This document shows, in pieces, positions 1 to 10,200 of a stretch of 64,000 nucleotides of DNA. Under the pieces are notes generated by a model. It saw only the letters and a list, made by a program, of their open reading frames with translations, had not been told where the DNA came from and did not search any database. The number at the start of each line of letters is the position of its first letter. Position 1 is the first letter of the stretch. This DNA comes from an uncultured Prevotellaceae bacterium (lineage in GTDB: Bacteria; Bacteroidota; Bacteroidia; Bacteroidales; Muribaculaceae), in NCBI GenBank assembly GCA_946409635.1, contig CAMJXD010000006.1, positions 39,457 through 103,456 of the forward strand, in the 5' to 3' direction. Position numbers and translations under genes: made by a program.

Positions 1-67
1 TCCCCGCAATCGTTATTCCTCGCAGGATATCCAGCGACAGCAATCGTTTATTTTCTCTTTTTACCAT
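1..67 (-). CDS. N-terminus of DUF5009/HGSNAT-like membrane acyltransferase (partial)
   Basis: The first 22 codons of a minus-strand gene run off the left edge. The peptide begins MVKRENKRLLSLDILRGI, which matches the start of the DUF5009/COG4299 family (heparan-alpha-glucosaminide N-acetyltransferase-like, NagX-like). These are multi-pass membrane proteins with a conserved LDxLRG motif at the start of the first membrane helix. The gene follows namZ by 49 bases on the same strand, so it probably belongs to the same peptidoglycan-sugar operon. This is family knowledge plus context; only the N-terminus is visible. Confidence 0.7.
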   Translation of the reverse strand, partial: MVKRENKRLLSLDILRGITIAG

Positions 68-116
68 AACTCTCTGTTTCTTTGGGTAAAATAGGGACGG
101 TTCTTTTTTCACCCTT

Positions 117-1370
117 TTAGTGGTACAGGTAATACTTAGCCGAACGTATCTTGAAGATTTCTACGTCCTTATTCCAGTAACCGGCAAAATCCTCAACACG
201 ATAGCGCTTGACAAAGCGCTCGCGAATCTCCTTGCTGCCGCACACCTTGTCAAACATCGCATAACGCTTGGGATTCTGGCCGAACAGTTCGACCTGGGGG
301 TACATCTCATGAATCACCTGCAGGAAGTAGAACTGCGTCAGGCACAACTGGGCAGCATCCACGTCGGTGATGTAGGTCTGCACACCGTGCACCTCTTGCA
401 ACGACTTGTCAACGGCGACGCTCAAGGCAAAAAACGGCTTGTAGTTGATGGGCCTGAAGTGCAGGCCTGGCAGGTTCAGGGCATTCATGTTCATCGCCAG
501 CGAGTCGGCGTTGATCCACGAGGCGGCAAACGTCTGGAACGGCAACGTGTAGCCGATGCCGGTGTTGAAGATATACAGTTCACCCAGAATGCCCGACACG
601 GGATAGAAAAATGCGCTCTCGGGCGTGGGAATCTGCGGCGAGGGGGCCACCCACGGCATGCCCGTGTCGCGGAACTTCATGTCACGCGTCCAGCCCTGCA
701 TAGGGATAACAGTCAATTTGCAGCCATGCCCGGTCTTGGACTCTTGGGCGATGATGCCCTCCTCGTTGAGGAATCTGGCCAGTTCGCCGGGGGTAAGGCC
801 GTAGATGTAGGGGATGGCATACTTGCTCACAAACGAGAAATAACCCGGCTCCACGAGGTTGCCCTCCACCTTGTTGCCTCCAAGCGGGTTGGGACGGTCC
901 AGCACCATAAACTCAGTGCCATACTTGGCGCAAGCCTGCATGCACACGCCCATTGTGGCATAGAACGTGTAGCTGCGGCATCCCACGTCCTGGATGTCAT
1001 AGACCAGCACGTCGATGTCGCGCAGCATATCGGCGGTGGGCTCATGCGTCTTACCGAACAGCGAGTACATCTTGATGCCCGTTATCGGGTCGACGGCGTC
1101 GCCCACGGCATCGCCGGCATGGGCATTGCCGCGCACGCCATGCTCCGGGCCGAACAGGGCCACCAGCCTGACGCCGGGAGCCTCGTTGAGGATGTCGACG
1201 GTGCTCTTGAGGTTGTTGTCGATGCCGCTGGGGTTAGTCACCAGCCCCACACGCTTGCCCTGCAACTGCTTGAAACCGCCGTCGCGCAGCACCTCGACAC
1301 CCGGCTTGACAACCGCCCCGGCCGTCATCGCCACCACACTCACAATGATTGCTAACAATATCTTCTTCAT
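117..1370 (-). CDS. namZ: NamZ-like exo-beta-N-acetylmuramidase (DUF1343)
   Basis: About 417 residues, full length for DUF1343. A signal peptide (MKKILLAIIVSVVAMTAGA) is followed by the family core: GKRVGLVTNPSG near residues 38-50, the GPEHGVRG motif near 75-80, YDIQDVGCRSYTF and LDRPNPLGG. NamZ enzymes remove terminal MurNAc from peptidoglycan fragments. The signal peptide puts it in the periplasm or on the surface. I take the ATG at 1370; a longer reading would need a TTG two codons upstream. It lies in a minus-strand run with an AmpG-like transporter, a SpoIID protein and, further up, a BadF-type kinase, which fits muropeptide salvage. The function comes from the family; the specific substrate is inferred. 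Confidence 0.88.
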   Translation of the reverse strand: MKKILLAIIVSVVAMTAGAVVKPGVEVLRDGGFKQLQGKRVGLVTNPSGIDNNLKSTVDILNEAPGVRLVALFGPEHGVRGNAHAGDAVGDAVDPITGIKMYSLFGKTHEPTADMLRDIDVLVYDIQDVGCRSYTFYATMGVCMQACAKYGTEFMVLDRPNPLGGNKVEGNLVEPGYFSFVSKYAIPYIYGLTPGELARFLNEEGIIAQESKTGHGCKLTVIPMQGWTRDMKFRDTGMPWVAPSPQIPTPESAFFYPVSGILGELYIFNTGIGYTLPFQTFAASWINADSLAMNMNALNLPGLHFRPINYKPFFALSVAVDKSLQEVHGVQTYITDVDAAQLCLTQFYFLQVIHEMYPQVELFGQNPKRYAMFDKVCGSKEIRERFVKRYRVEDFAGYWNKDVEIFKIRSAKYYLYH

Positions 1371-1405
1371 AAACAACTGATATTAAATGTTTTCTTAACT
1401 ACGAA

Positions 1406-1809
1406 TCAATCTGATTCTTCTGATTTTTTCTTCATGAAATTGAACAAACGCTCCATCTTGAGCTTTTTCTCACCAAAATTGGCAAGGATTGCAAGATCAA
1501 ATCCTGTAGCCTTCAGATAATTGAACACTTGGGCCAGATGAACCTCATTTAATCTCTCTACAGCCTTCAACTCCACAATTATCTTATCATAACAGATAAA
1601 ATCAGCAATATAATCCTGTTAATTTCATGTCCTTTATAGGATATCTTGAGGTGAGCCTCACGAATATAAGGAATCCCTTTTTCTTTGAATTCAATCTCCA
1701 AAGCTTCTTGATAGACTTTCTCAAGAAATCCTGAGCCCAATTCATTAAAAACATTCATTAGGCAACCCCTTATCGCATAGGATTCTTTTTCATAAAGAAA
1801 CTTTTCCAT
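1406..1809 (-). pseudogene. GxxExxY family protein, frameshifted
   Basis: The first reading frame (from ATG 1809) encodes a typical GxxExxY start: AIRGCLMNVFNELGSGFLEKVY, broken here as AIRGCLMNVFNELG plus SGFLEKVYQEAL, then KISYKGHEI. The frame then fails near 1617-1622 and stops at about 1579. The neighbouring frame continues the family without a gap ([19 protein letters not shown], then [17 protein letters not shown]) down to a TGA at 1406-1408. One missing base explains the break. GxxExxY proteins are small and PD-(D/E)XK-related, of uncertain function. The gene is more AT-rich than its neighbours and sits between the AmpG-like transporter and namZ, which looks like an insertion into that operon. 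A sequencing error cannot be excluded. Confidence 0.8.
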
Positions 1810-1835
1810 ATTAAATCAGAAAAATCCGTAGTTTT

Positions 1836-3185
1836 TTAGTCGGTTTTCTTGCCGTAGTCGGGATCAATAGTGCGGTCCACAAAGTAGGTCACGATCAGCG
1901 TGGCGAAGCAGCAGGCCATCACCATCCAGAAGAAGTTCACATAGCCGATGGCCTCCTGGATGTAACCGGCGACAAAACCCGGCAGCATCATGCTCAGCGC
2001 CATGAAAGCGGTGCAGATGGCATAGTGCGACGTCTTGAACTCTCCCTCACTGAAGTACATCATATACAACATGTAAGCCGTGAAGCCGAAGCCGTATCCA
2101 AACTGCTCAATGCACAGGGCGATAGTGATAATCACGATGTTGGCGGGCTGGGCAATAGCCAGATAGACAAACGTCAGGCAAGGCAGCGTCATGCACGCGG
2201 CCATCACCCAGAGCGATTTTTTCAGACCCACACGCGACGAGTAGATACCACCCAGGATACCTCCTAACAACAAGGCTATCACACCGAACACGCCATAGAC
2301 GGTTCCCACCATCTCGGTGCTCAGGCCCAGGCCGCCCTGCTCGGTACTGTGCACGAGGAAGGGCTGGCACAGTTTGATGAGGAAGCCCTCGGGCAAGCGG
2401 TACAGCAGCATGAAGGCGATGGCCAGCAGCACACCGGGCTTCTTGACGAAGGTAACAAACGAGTTACCCAGTTCTGCCAGGTTGCTCTTGGCAGCACCGC
2501 CAGCATCGCCCGCCAACTCGTTGCGGGGCCTGTCATCGGCCGAGTGCGGCAAGGCAAAGGTGTGGTAGAGCGTGATCAGGAAGAACACGACGGCCGACAC
2601 GCCCAGCGTGATCTGCCACGACAAGGGGATGTTGCCTGTATTCTTCTCAATGAGGCCGGCAATGAACACCAGTCCACCCTGACCAAAGACCGAAGCCACA
2701 CGGTAGAACACGCTGCGGATACCAATGAAAGCGGCCTGGCTGCTCGGGCTATGCGCCAGCATATAGAAGCCGTCAGCAGCGATGTCATGCGTTGCCGACG
2801 CAAATGCCGCGATGATGAACAGCACCAGCGTGAACCAGAAAATGCTGATTGACGTGTTCCCGCCAGCGATGGTCGCAGCATCGGGATGCGGCAGGGTCAC
2901 GGTGAGCAGGATGAGCATCGCGGTCATGATGACCTGCATGGCAACGATCCACCAGCGCTTGGTCTTCACCACATCGACGATGGGGCTCCAGATGCCCTTG
3001 AGGAACCACGGGAAATACAACAGCGTCGTGAAGAATGACATGTCTCCGTTAGGAACGCCCATCTTGGTGAACATCATCACCGAGATGTTGTTGACCACAA
3101 AGTAAGGCACGCCCTCGGCAAAGTAGAGGGTAGGCACCCACCACCAAGGGGTTTTCTGTTGAGGTTCGATTCGAGTCTCTTTCAT
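1836..3185 (-). CDS. AmpG-like MFS transporter
   Basis: 449 residues with about twelve hydrophobic segments and the AmpG/SLC33-like MFS start (PTLYFAEGVPYFVVN, then LLYFPWFLKGIWSPIVD, and a central HDIAADGFYML motif). AmpG proteins import anhydromuropeptides or amino sugars across the inner membrane. Related Bacteroidetes carriers are linked to MurNAc uptake (the MurT type). It lies 48 bases downstream of the SpoIID/LytB gene and upstream of the GxxExxY remnant and namZ, all on the minus strand. The neighbourhood supports import of peptidoglycan sugars or muropeptides released outside. The exact substrate is inferred. ATG 3185 gives a short charged N-terminus before the first helix. Confidence 0.8.
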   Translation of the reverse strand: MKETRIEPQQKTPWWWVPTLYFAEGVPYFVVNNISVMMFTKMGVPNGDMSFFTTLLYFPWFLKGIWSPIVDVVKTKRWWIVAMQVIMTAMLILLTVTLPHPDAATIAGGNTSISIFWFTLVLFIIAAFASATHDIAADGFYMLAHSPSSQAAFIGIRSVFYRVASVFGQGGLVFIAGLIEKNTGNIPLSWQITLGVSAVVFFLITLYHTFALPHSADDRPRNELAGDAGGAAKSNLAELGNSFVTFVKKPGVLLAIAFMLLYRLPEGFLIKLCQPFLVHSTEQGGLGLSTEMVGTVYGVFGVIALLLGGILGGIYSSRVGLKKSLWVMAACMTLPCLTFVYLAIAQPANIVIITIALCIEQFGYGFGFTAYMLYMMYFSEGEFKTSHYAICTAFMALSMMLPGFVAGYIQEAIGYVNFFWMVMACCFATLIVTYFVDRTIDPDYGKKTD

Positions 3186-3233
3186 ATCTTATATCGTTTA
3201 AAGTTTATTTCGTGATAATCAATAAGCCAGCAA

Positions 3234-4568
3234 CTAATACCTTTTCTCGATGGTGGCACCAGCGAAGTAGTGCAGCAGGATCTGCTTGTAGTCACAGCCC
3301 TGGGCGCCCATGACGGCGGCGCCAATTTGGCACAGGCCCACGCCATGTCCCCATCCGGCCCCGCGCAGCACAAACTTGGCGGGATAGCCGTCCTGGCCCA
3401 CGTCGTGTTTCTCGACGACAAAGGCCGAACTATAGAGGCACGAGGGTGACAAGGCATAACGGATGGTCAGTTCCTTGCCGATAATGCGTTCGCGTTTCTC
3501 ACCCACGATGCGCAGGCGGTAAAGTCTTCCACTGGTGCCTCTTGCCACGGGCTGCAGGTCACGGATGCGGCCATAGTCGGTGCCCGTGCGCTCCTGAATC
3601 AGCGCGGCGAGCTCGTCCTGGGTATACTCCACCTTCCAGCGGTAGAAGTCCTTAGTCTCCTGGTCATAGTCGTTGAGCACCTGGGACAGGATCTCGGGGT
3701 CGGTGGTGTTGCAGTAGGCACTGGGGCTCGACAGGATCCACTCGGCAGCATTGTCCTCGCGGGTGAGGTCGGGAAAATCGTTCTCATCCTTGCCGTCTCG
3801 ACGAGCCTCCAGGTAGTCGTGATGATGTGGTTCCCAGCAGTTCTCAAACTCCTCCATCACGCCGCCGCACGACTTACTGAAGCGTGCGTCACACAGCGCG
3901 CCGCCGTGCATCAGCACCTGGCCCCAGGTGGCGCGGATGGCCTGCTCCACCTTGTCGGTCGTGGCACGGGTGATGCCTTGATAGCGCTGGCAGTGGTCAT
4001 CGGCACACACGTCAAAGTTGGCGTGGTCGTCACGGTCCCACCACTTGACCAGTTCCTCATCGGTATCCATCATCTCACCTGTTGCATCGGGATGACGCTC
4101 AACGGGCTTGAGTGACTCCTCGCCATGGATCTGTGCCAGCAACCAGCTGCGCGAGATGACGGCATGGGCCTTCAATAGCTCCAGCGATGCATGGGCGCTC
4201 ATCTCGCTGGAGATGACACTGAGCAAGTAGTCCTCGACACTCAGCACGTTGACGGGTGTCAACTTGCCGTCCTCGACAATGATGTGCAGCGCGCCCTTGA
4301 AGGTCTGATCCTCCTGGCGCTTCCAGTGGAAACTCACACCGATGGTCACACCCTTGAGGGTGAACGACGCAGTGTCAGCATCTAGGGGCTCAAACAGCAG
4401 CTCACCGTAGCGCTCACCGTTCCACTCGACCAGGCCCTCGACACAGCTCACGCGATGCTCACCGCTACACGTGATGCCGTTCACGCGGTACTCGCCGTTG
4501 AGCACCAGGTCCACCGTGGGCTCATTCATGATGCCCACCCTCACTTGAGGTATCTGTTTCTCGTCCAT
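3234..4568 (-). CDS. SpoIID/LytB domain protein
   Basis: 444 residues without an evident signal peptide. The SpoIID/LytB core is clear: VEDYLLSVISSEMS near residues 125-138, LLKAHAVISRSWLL, an RFSKSCGGV block near 240 and the C-terminal GWGHGVGLCQIGA near 410-420. SpoIID is a lytic transglycosylase acting on denuded glycan strands; LytB is an amidase enhancer. In Bacteroidales this gene sits next to AmpG-like and DUF4922 genes in peptidoglycan recycling loci, as here (48 bases before the MFS gene, 37 after DUF4922). The lack of a signal peptide is odd for a wall enzyme and may mean cytoplasmic processing of imported fragments. Confidence 0.82.
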   Translation of the reverse strand: MDEKQIPQVRVGIMNEPTVDLVLNGEYRVNGITCSGEHRVSCVEGLVEWNGERYGELLFEPLDADTASFTLKGVTIGVSFHWKRQEDQTFKGALHIIVEDGKLTPVNVLSVEDYLLSVISSEMSAHASLELLKAHAVISRSWLLAQIHGEESLKPVERHPDATGEMMDTDEELVKWWDRDDHANFDVCADDHCQRYQGITRATTDKVEQAIRATWGQVLMHGGALCDARFSKSCGGVMEEFENCWEPHHHDYLEARRDGKDENDFPDLTREDNAAEWILSSPSAYCNTTDPEILSQVLNDYDQETKDFYRWKVEYTQDELAALIQERTGTDYGRIRDLQPVARGTSGRLYRLRIVGEKRERIIGKELTIRYALSPSCLYSSAFVVEKHDVGQDGYPAKFVLRGAGWGHGVGLCQIGAAVMGAQGCDYKQILLHYFAGATIEKRY

Positions 4569-4605
4569 ATCGTAATCTGTTTTTTGTTGTTGTCCTATAG
4601 TATGC

Positions 4606-5565
4606 CTAGATAGGCTCTACATATTCCCATCGTTGACTGTAACCTGTAATCACATGATTCAAGTCGTTGCGGCTCATGCACACCTCGTCATAGAGCGACC
4701 TCATCAGTTCGGGTGTCAGACGGTCATAGTCCTCCTTGACAGGCACTGCCCACAGGCCGCCCATCTCTGTCGAGGCGGGGCTCAGCAGCAGCCGGCCTGG
4801 GCCTTCGCCATAGCAGGCGGGACGATGCTTGCACCGCGGGAAGAACGCCATGTGCCACGACCGGTCGGTCTTGTTCCACCAGCACAGGACATTCACCATC
4901 GGTTCCGCACCATCGTCCTTGACTGGTAACAAGTCAAGCAGTCTCAAGGCATAGCGCTCGGCCGCTCTCATCGTGCTAGTCTCGATAGTGAACAGACCGC
5001 GTCCCAGCGTGTCGACATAGCCGATAAAGCCTTCGTCTCCGTCGGCCAGCAGATGGGTTGTGGCGTGGTCAATCTCTCCACACAATGGCATCTCACTTCT
5101 GGAGCCAGCCTGAAAGTGCATGTGCCCGGGAGCCGATGCACCACATCGCGGTCCGTTGTAGAACACCACAAACTCCGGCAACGACTGGGCCAGCTGAAGC
5201 ATGTCCCCTATCCTACCAGCCAACTGTTGCGGCACATGGTGCAGGTCGGCTATCGTCAGGTGCCTACTAAAGATCGGATAAGGATTGACCTGAATCTTGT
5301 ACCGGTTGCCCCACAACACTGCTTTCTGTCTCGGGGGCTGGTGCTCACTGCACAGGAAGCAGTCCTGTCGTGACTGCGGCCGAGTGCCGACCAAGGCTGC
5401 CGACGAGCGTCGGCGTTCGGGATTGAACTGCAAGGTTATGGTTGACTCGCCCAACGACACCGTCCGCGTGACGGCACCTGCCAGCGCCGCATAGTTGGCG
5501 CCGGCCAGGTCCCAGTCACGCAGTTGCTTGGCTATCAGCTTATTTATCACCCTGGTATAGTCCAT
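4606..5565 (-). CDS. DUF4922 HIT-like protein
   Basis: 319 residues. A central GHMHFQAGSR block near residues 147-156 gives an HxHxQ motif typical of the HIT/GalT superfamily (nucleotidylyltransferases and phosphorylases). CFLCSEH near 93-99 may bind metal. The overall pattern fits DUF4922, a Bacteroidetes family related in fold to GDP-L-galactose phosphorylase. No signal peptide, so cytoplasmic. It lies between the glycosyltransferase and SpoIID genes and is probably co-transcribed. The context suggests a nucleotide-sugar or sugar-phosphate step in amino-sugar salvage, but no substrate is known to me. Confidence 0.72.
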   Translation of the reverse strand: MDYTRVINKLIAKQLRDWDLAGANYAALAGAVTRTVSLGESTITLQFNPERRRSSAALVGTRPQSRQDCFLCSEHQPPRQKAVLWGNRYKIQVNPYPIFSRHLTIADLHHVPQQLAGRIGDMLQLAQSLPEFVVFYNGPRCGASAPGHMHFQAGSRSEMPLCGEIDHATTHLLADGDEGFIGYVDTLGRGLFTIETSTMRAAERYALRLLDLLPVKDDGAEPMVNVLCWWNKTDRSWHMAFFPRCKHRPACYGEGPGRLLLSPASTEMGGLWAVPVKEDYDRLTPELMRSLYDEVCMSRNDLNHVITGYSQRWEYVEPI

Positions 5566-5627
5566 CAGGCTAGCTATTCATCTGCCAGTTAACGCTGCAC
5601 AGTTGATATCGCTGCAGTCCGTATCGC

Positions 5628-7112
5628 TCACTTCTTGTTCATCGCGATGCGGGCCTGAAGCTCCCAGGTGCGGATGCGATCCTTATACAGGTTATTGCGG
5701 TTCATCTTCTCGACATCGAGCGAAGCGTCGCTGTTATCGTCCCACCGACGGCACAGATACACGGGATCATACACGCGGCCTATCTGGTAGTGACGCGAAA
5801 TGTTCAGGCCCAGCGCATAGTCCTCACCATAGCTCGTGTTAGGAATCTTCACGTCGCGCAGCACGGGCGTATAGAAGGCACGCGGAGCGCCCAGGCCGTT
5901 AATGCGCAGGGCGTTGTTGCGACCGTTCTCAGGCGTCCATTCCCTGTGGTCAATGATGCCGGGAGGAATGGGATTGAGGTTGATGTCGGTCATCTGATAG
6001 GTGCCCACGACCATCGCCACATTCTGCTCATAGAAGGCATCCACCATCGTCTGCAGCGTGTGCTCGTCCTTGTACATGTCGTCACTGTCGAGCTGAACGA
6101 TGAACTTTCCCACATTCTGGCGGTGAGCTGCCAGGTTCCAGTATCCGCCGATGCCCATGTCATAGTAGTCGGCAATGATGTGAATCAGCCGCGGGTCGTC
6201 ATACTCGGCGATAGCCTCGCGTGTGCCGTCGGTCGAGAAGTTGTCCACAACCATCAGGTTGAACTTGAAGTTGCACTCTTGCTTGAGCACCGAGTCGATG
6301 GCGTCGCGGATGGTGCGGATGCGGTTCCTGACGGGAATCATCACCGTAGCCTCGACCTCAAACTCGCCCTGGTTGAACTCGATGTGACGGAAGTTGGGCA
6401 CCTTCTCGCCGTTTTCCTCACGCGTGGGAGCCAAGTAGCCGCCTATCTCCTTCAGGTGCTCGGTACAGGCCTTCTCCATCTCAATCTGGCGACCGCGGTT
6501 GCGCGGGTCAACGTAGTCAAAGATTTTCTCGCCGCTCTTGCGCGTGTCCAGTTCAACGTCGCTGTACAAGTACTCGTTGATGTGGGTAATCGCGGCAAAC
6601 TGCGACAGCTTCAGCCTCAGGTCATACAGGCCGGCAAACTCATAGTTGGCCTTCATGGCCTCCACGGCCCTTTTGAAGCACGCGCCACAGAAGAACATCA
6701 CCGACCCGAAGTCAAAGTCATCTCTCAAGCTACCCATCTGGTAGTCAATCACCGGGGCCTTGTCTGCCCCTCGGTCGGTCACATTATAGTGGTCGGCATA
6801 CAGCATACCCGACTGGGTATCATCGCCCAGCTTGACAAAGCGCTCGACAGCAAACGGAGCCATCTTCAACGTGTCATACTTGGTGTAGAGCAGTACATAG
6901 TCGGCATCGGCGCGACTGGCAATCTCACGCATCGTGCTGCTCGAGAAGAGCACGTTGACGGGCACCAGCTCGCAACCCTCAACGGGTTGGGGGTTATCTA
7001 CCGTGGCAAGCAAGTAAATCTTGTTCACCAGTTCCTGACCTTTGAGGTGCTCGATGGTCTGTGCAGCCTGTTCGGGACTCACAAACGGAATAAAGCAATT
7101 AATTCTTCCCAT
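5628..7112 (-). CDS. Two-domain family 2 glycosyltransferase
   Basis: 494 residues. The N-terminal part (about 1-200) resembles a nucleotide-diphospho-sugar fold (INCFIPFVSPEQAAQTIEHL, then VLLYTKYDTL). The C-terminal part from about residue 258 is a clear GT2 domain: ATVMIPVRNRIRTIRDAIDS, LMVVDNFSTDGT, and the DSDD metal motif in FIVQLDSDDMYKDEH. A later GEDYALG block fits the acceptor or base region. No membrane segment is seen, so it is likely cytoplasmic. It sits upstream of DUF4922 in the same run. Its product is unknown. The conserved neighbourhood argues for a role tied to wall sugars rather than capsule synthesis, because no other capsule genes are present. Confidence 0.78.
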   Translation of the reverse strand: MGRINCFIPFVSPEQAAQTIEHLKGQELVNKIYLLATVDNPQPVEGCELVPVNVLFSSSTMREIASRADADYVLLYTKYDTLKMAPFAVERFVKLGDDTQSGMLYADHYNVTDRGADKAPVIDYQMGSLRDDFDFGSVMFFCGACFKRAVEAMKANYEFAGLYDLRLKLSQFAAITHINEYLYSDVELDTRKSGEKIFDYVDPRNRGRQIEMEKACTEHLKEIGGYLAPTREENGEKVPNFRHIEFNQGEFEVEATVMIPVRNRIRTIRDAIDSVLKQECNFKFNLMVVDNFSTDGTREAIAEYDDPRLIHIIADYYDMGIGGYWNLAAHRQNVGKFIVQLDSDDMYKDEHTLQTMVDAFYEQNVAMVVGTYQMTDINLNPIPPGIIDHREWTPENGRNNALRINGLGAPRAFYTPVLRDVKIPNTSYGEDYALGLNISRHYQIGRVYDPVYLCRRWDDNSDASLDVEKMNRNNLYKDRIRTWELQARIAMNKK

Positions 7113-7161
7113 AATAGTAGTAGTTGTTATAATTATTGTTGTTGATATCGTCCAATCTCTC

Positions 7162-7206
7162 CTTTAAAGGTCGTTAAGGTCCTTAAAGACCTTAAAGTCC
7201 TTAACG
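7162..7206. repeat. Intergenic TTAAGGTCCTT-type repeat
   Basis: The gap between the amidase-like gene and the glycosyltransferase holds several imperfect copies of a TTAAGGTC/CTTAAAG unit in both orientations, so it can fold on itself. The same unit fills the kdd-kce gap near 50737-50817, 43 kb away. It is a dispersed intergenic repeat of unknown role. Confidence 0.6.
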
Positions 7207-7208
7207 GG

Positions 7209-10200
7209 TCACTTGAGGTACTCCAGGACACGCTGCATCAGGTTGGTGCGCTCGCAGGAATAGGTCATGGCCTCGATCGGGAAACCCATCACCACGGTGC
7301 GATAGCCGCCACGGTCGCTGGCAATGGCAGCTGGCAGGCCGTTCTCGCCGTAGCGCAGCCACGTGAACCCGCGGCTGTCGCTGGCGCGGATGGCATCGGG
7401 CGACTCAACGGCATACTGGCCATCGTTCAACCTGTTGACAAATTCCCAGCACTGGCCGTCGTTGGCCAAGCGGCTATCGGGGCTGTCAACAGTCATGACG
7501 GTGCCGTCGAGCGAAGCACGGCCGTTCAAGGCCTCAAAGCCGAGCACTTCCTTGGCAAAGGCCTGGCCCTGCTGGTCGTTGTTGCCGGCGGCGTTGTCCC
7601 ACAGGTCACTGCCGACAAACGAGCCCGACATCAGCACGCTCCCGCCACGGCCGGTAAAGGTTCGCAGGGCGTTCATCAGGCCTGCGGTGTAGATCTTGAA
7701 GCGCGTGGGCTTCAGGCCGCTGCCGGTCGTGATTTCCTTCTGCTTGCCCAGAATCAGGTCCATCAGGCGATAGTCACTGCTGTTATAGCCATTCTCCAGG
7801 GCCTGCTGGCTGCATGACACAAAGGAGTAGCCGGCCAGCATCAGAGCCTCGCCGTGGACAGCAGGATAGTCAAAGGTATTGCCTGCCACATTCATGGTTT
7901 CATAATCGCTGCGGCTGGCACCGAAGCCAGGTGCGTCGTCGTCCTTCCAGGGCAGATGGCGCCGGAATTCATACTGCGACCCCAGGTAGTTGATCTGCTG
8001 CACATAGGGCACACCGTGGTCCTTGTTGTCGTCAAAGCCGGCGCGCACGCTGTCCTCAAACCAGTCGGGACCGCTCACGCGCGTGAAGCCGTTCACCACC
8101 AGCACGTCGCCCTTACTCGATGCGGCCTCGCCCAGGCTCAACGTCTCGCTGGGGAAACTGCGGCCGCCGTCGTTCATGGCGATGATGCGATAGCTGTGCA
8201 GCTTGTTGTCGCTGATGCGTACAGCATAGTGCGGATTCTTGACTGTAGCGATTTCCTTGAAACCGCCGTCTAGTCCCACGCGCTCACACACGATGTAGGA
8301 CGTGGCATCAGCGCCCTCGCTCTGCTCGTCACGGGTGGGTTCCCAGGTGAGCAGGTAGTTGCCCTTGTTGAGCATGTTGATGGCAAAACTGTTGACGGGC
8401 AGCGGCTGGATGACATAGCTGCGGTGGTCGCGCTGTGCGATGAACTTGAGCATGCCCTTGTAGATGGCGCGGCTCACGTCGAAGCGGAACATCGGGTCCA
8501 GACCATATTTCATGTCGGCAAAGTTCTGGTGCGACAGCAATTCCATCAGCACGGCGGGTACTTCGGGCACACGAGCCTCATAGTAGCTCTTGTCCCACAT
8601 GCCGCGACGTGTCCAGTTGGGCTCCCACTTGGCGCGCACGTCCTTGACAATCTCGCTCGAGAGCAGGTTGGCCAGGCGCCGCGAGAGTTCGCGCGGCGTG
8701 CCGTTGGCATATTTGCCGAACTGCTTGCCGTTGGCTCTGGTGCAGTAGATCAGCAACGTGCCCACGATCTCGTCGTCGGGGGTCGTGCCGGCATCGGTGT
8801 GCAGGCAGAAGGATAGATCTACCGGTACGTTCAGGCCACCGCGTTCAGGCAGCACGTCGCTGCCGCCGGCCAGATAGTTCACCCACTCGCCTCGACTCCG
8901 GTAATCGTCCACATAGTCGTTGATGCCCCGCGAAGTCGAGTACACGCTGTCGGGGAAACCCGCCCATTGCAGGTAATAGCGCGACCCCAAGTGATACCAC
9001 GGGTGGTTGCCGCTGCCTATGTAGCTGTATTCAACGCCGGGCTTGCCCAGGCAGGACTCGTTGTTCTCGCCTTGGGCCTTCTGCTCGGCCACAATGGCCA
9101 GGTTTTCATCGGTAGGCAACGCCACGCGGCGCGCAATGTTACCATATCCGCCGCCCACATGAATGGCGTCGGCCGTGATCACGGCGTCCTTGTCCTCGCT
9201 CAGGTTGGACACCTCGACCACGTCTTTGTTCACGCCACGCGCCAGCGGGAAGGTTCCCAGGTAGACCCACACGCCTCCGGCCATCGTCTGGTCGACGCGG
9301 AACTGGCGTTTCCCTGCCAGGCTGTTGACCGTATAGGTCACGTCGCGCGCACTGTTGGGCAGCGTCTTATAGGAAATATAGATGGCATAGTCGCCGCCGT
9401 AGGGCATCTCAACGTCCCACGTGGCGGTCGACAGCTTCTTCTTGTCCTTCTCGGCCTTGACCATGCGGTAAGTACCCTCGGCAAAGGGGTTCTCAAAGTC
9501 CTTATACTGGTCGCGCAGGAAGGCAAAGCCGGCTCCCTCGCCCGCCTGCCACTTCTGCTTGCCGTTGTGCTCGCGGTATCCGTCCTGCACCAGCCCGCTC
9601 GCATCGTTGTCCACCACGGCACCATAGTTGTGGGTGTCGCGCTCACGTGCGTTCCACACATAGGCACCCGCATTCTCCAGCATCGGAATCAGGAACGGCA
9701 GCACATAGCTGTGGGTATACATGTCCTCCACGGTCTGCATCAGCCGCGCGCGCTGCCACTCCCAGCGATTCAGCTTGGGCTCGAAATACCAGCCGTGGCT
9801 TGGCCACATCGCGATGATGTTGCCGTCCAGGCCATGCTTGTAGTGGCGGTTGGCATCGAGCTCGCTGATGAAGGGCTTGTGCGAACGCTTGTAGGCAGGC
9901 TCATAGTCGGCAAAGTACTTGTTGATGTCATTGCCCACGATGGTGACCAGCACGGCATTGTCACGATACTCGTCGCCGAGGGCTTCACGTATCTCGTCAC
10001 GCATCTGCTCGACACTCTCTTGGGTAAAAGGCACGTCACCAAAGTTCTCGCTCACGTCCACCTTCACGGTGTCGTTCTCTACGACCAGTGAGCGCACCTT
10101 CAGCGTGCCCACGCCCATGTGCTCGGGCAACTTGCTCTCAACGATGCGCTGAACGGCTTCCTGCTGCTCCTGGCTGAACGCCTGAGCCTGCAGGGGCAGA

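Noticed and set aside
120..1355. Long plus-strand ORF opposite namZ, and similar long ORFs opposite most minus-strand genes
   Set aside because: They mirror the codons of well-recognised genes on the other strand in this GC-rich DNA and show no domain patterns.
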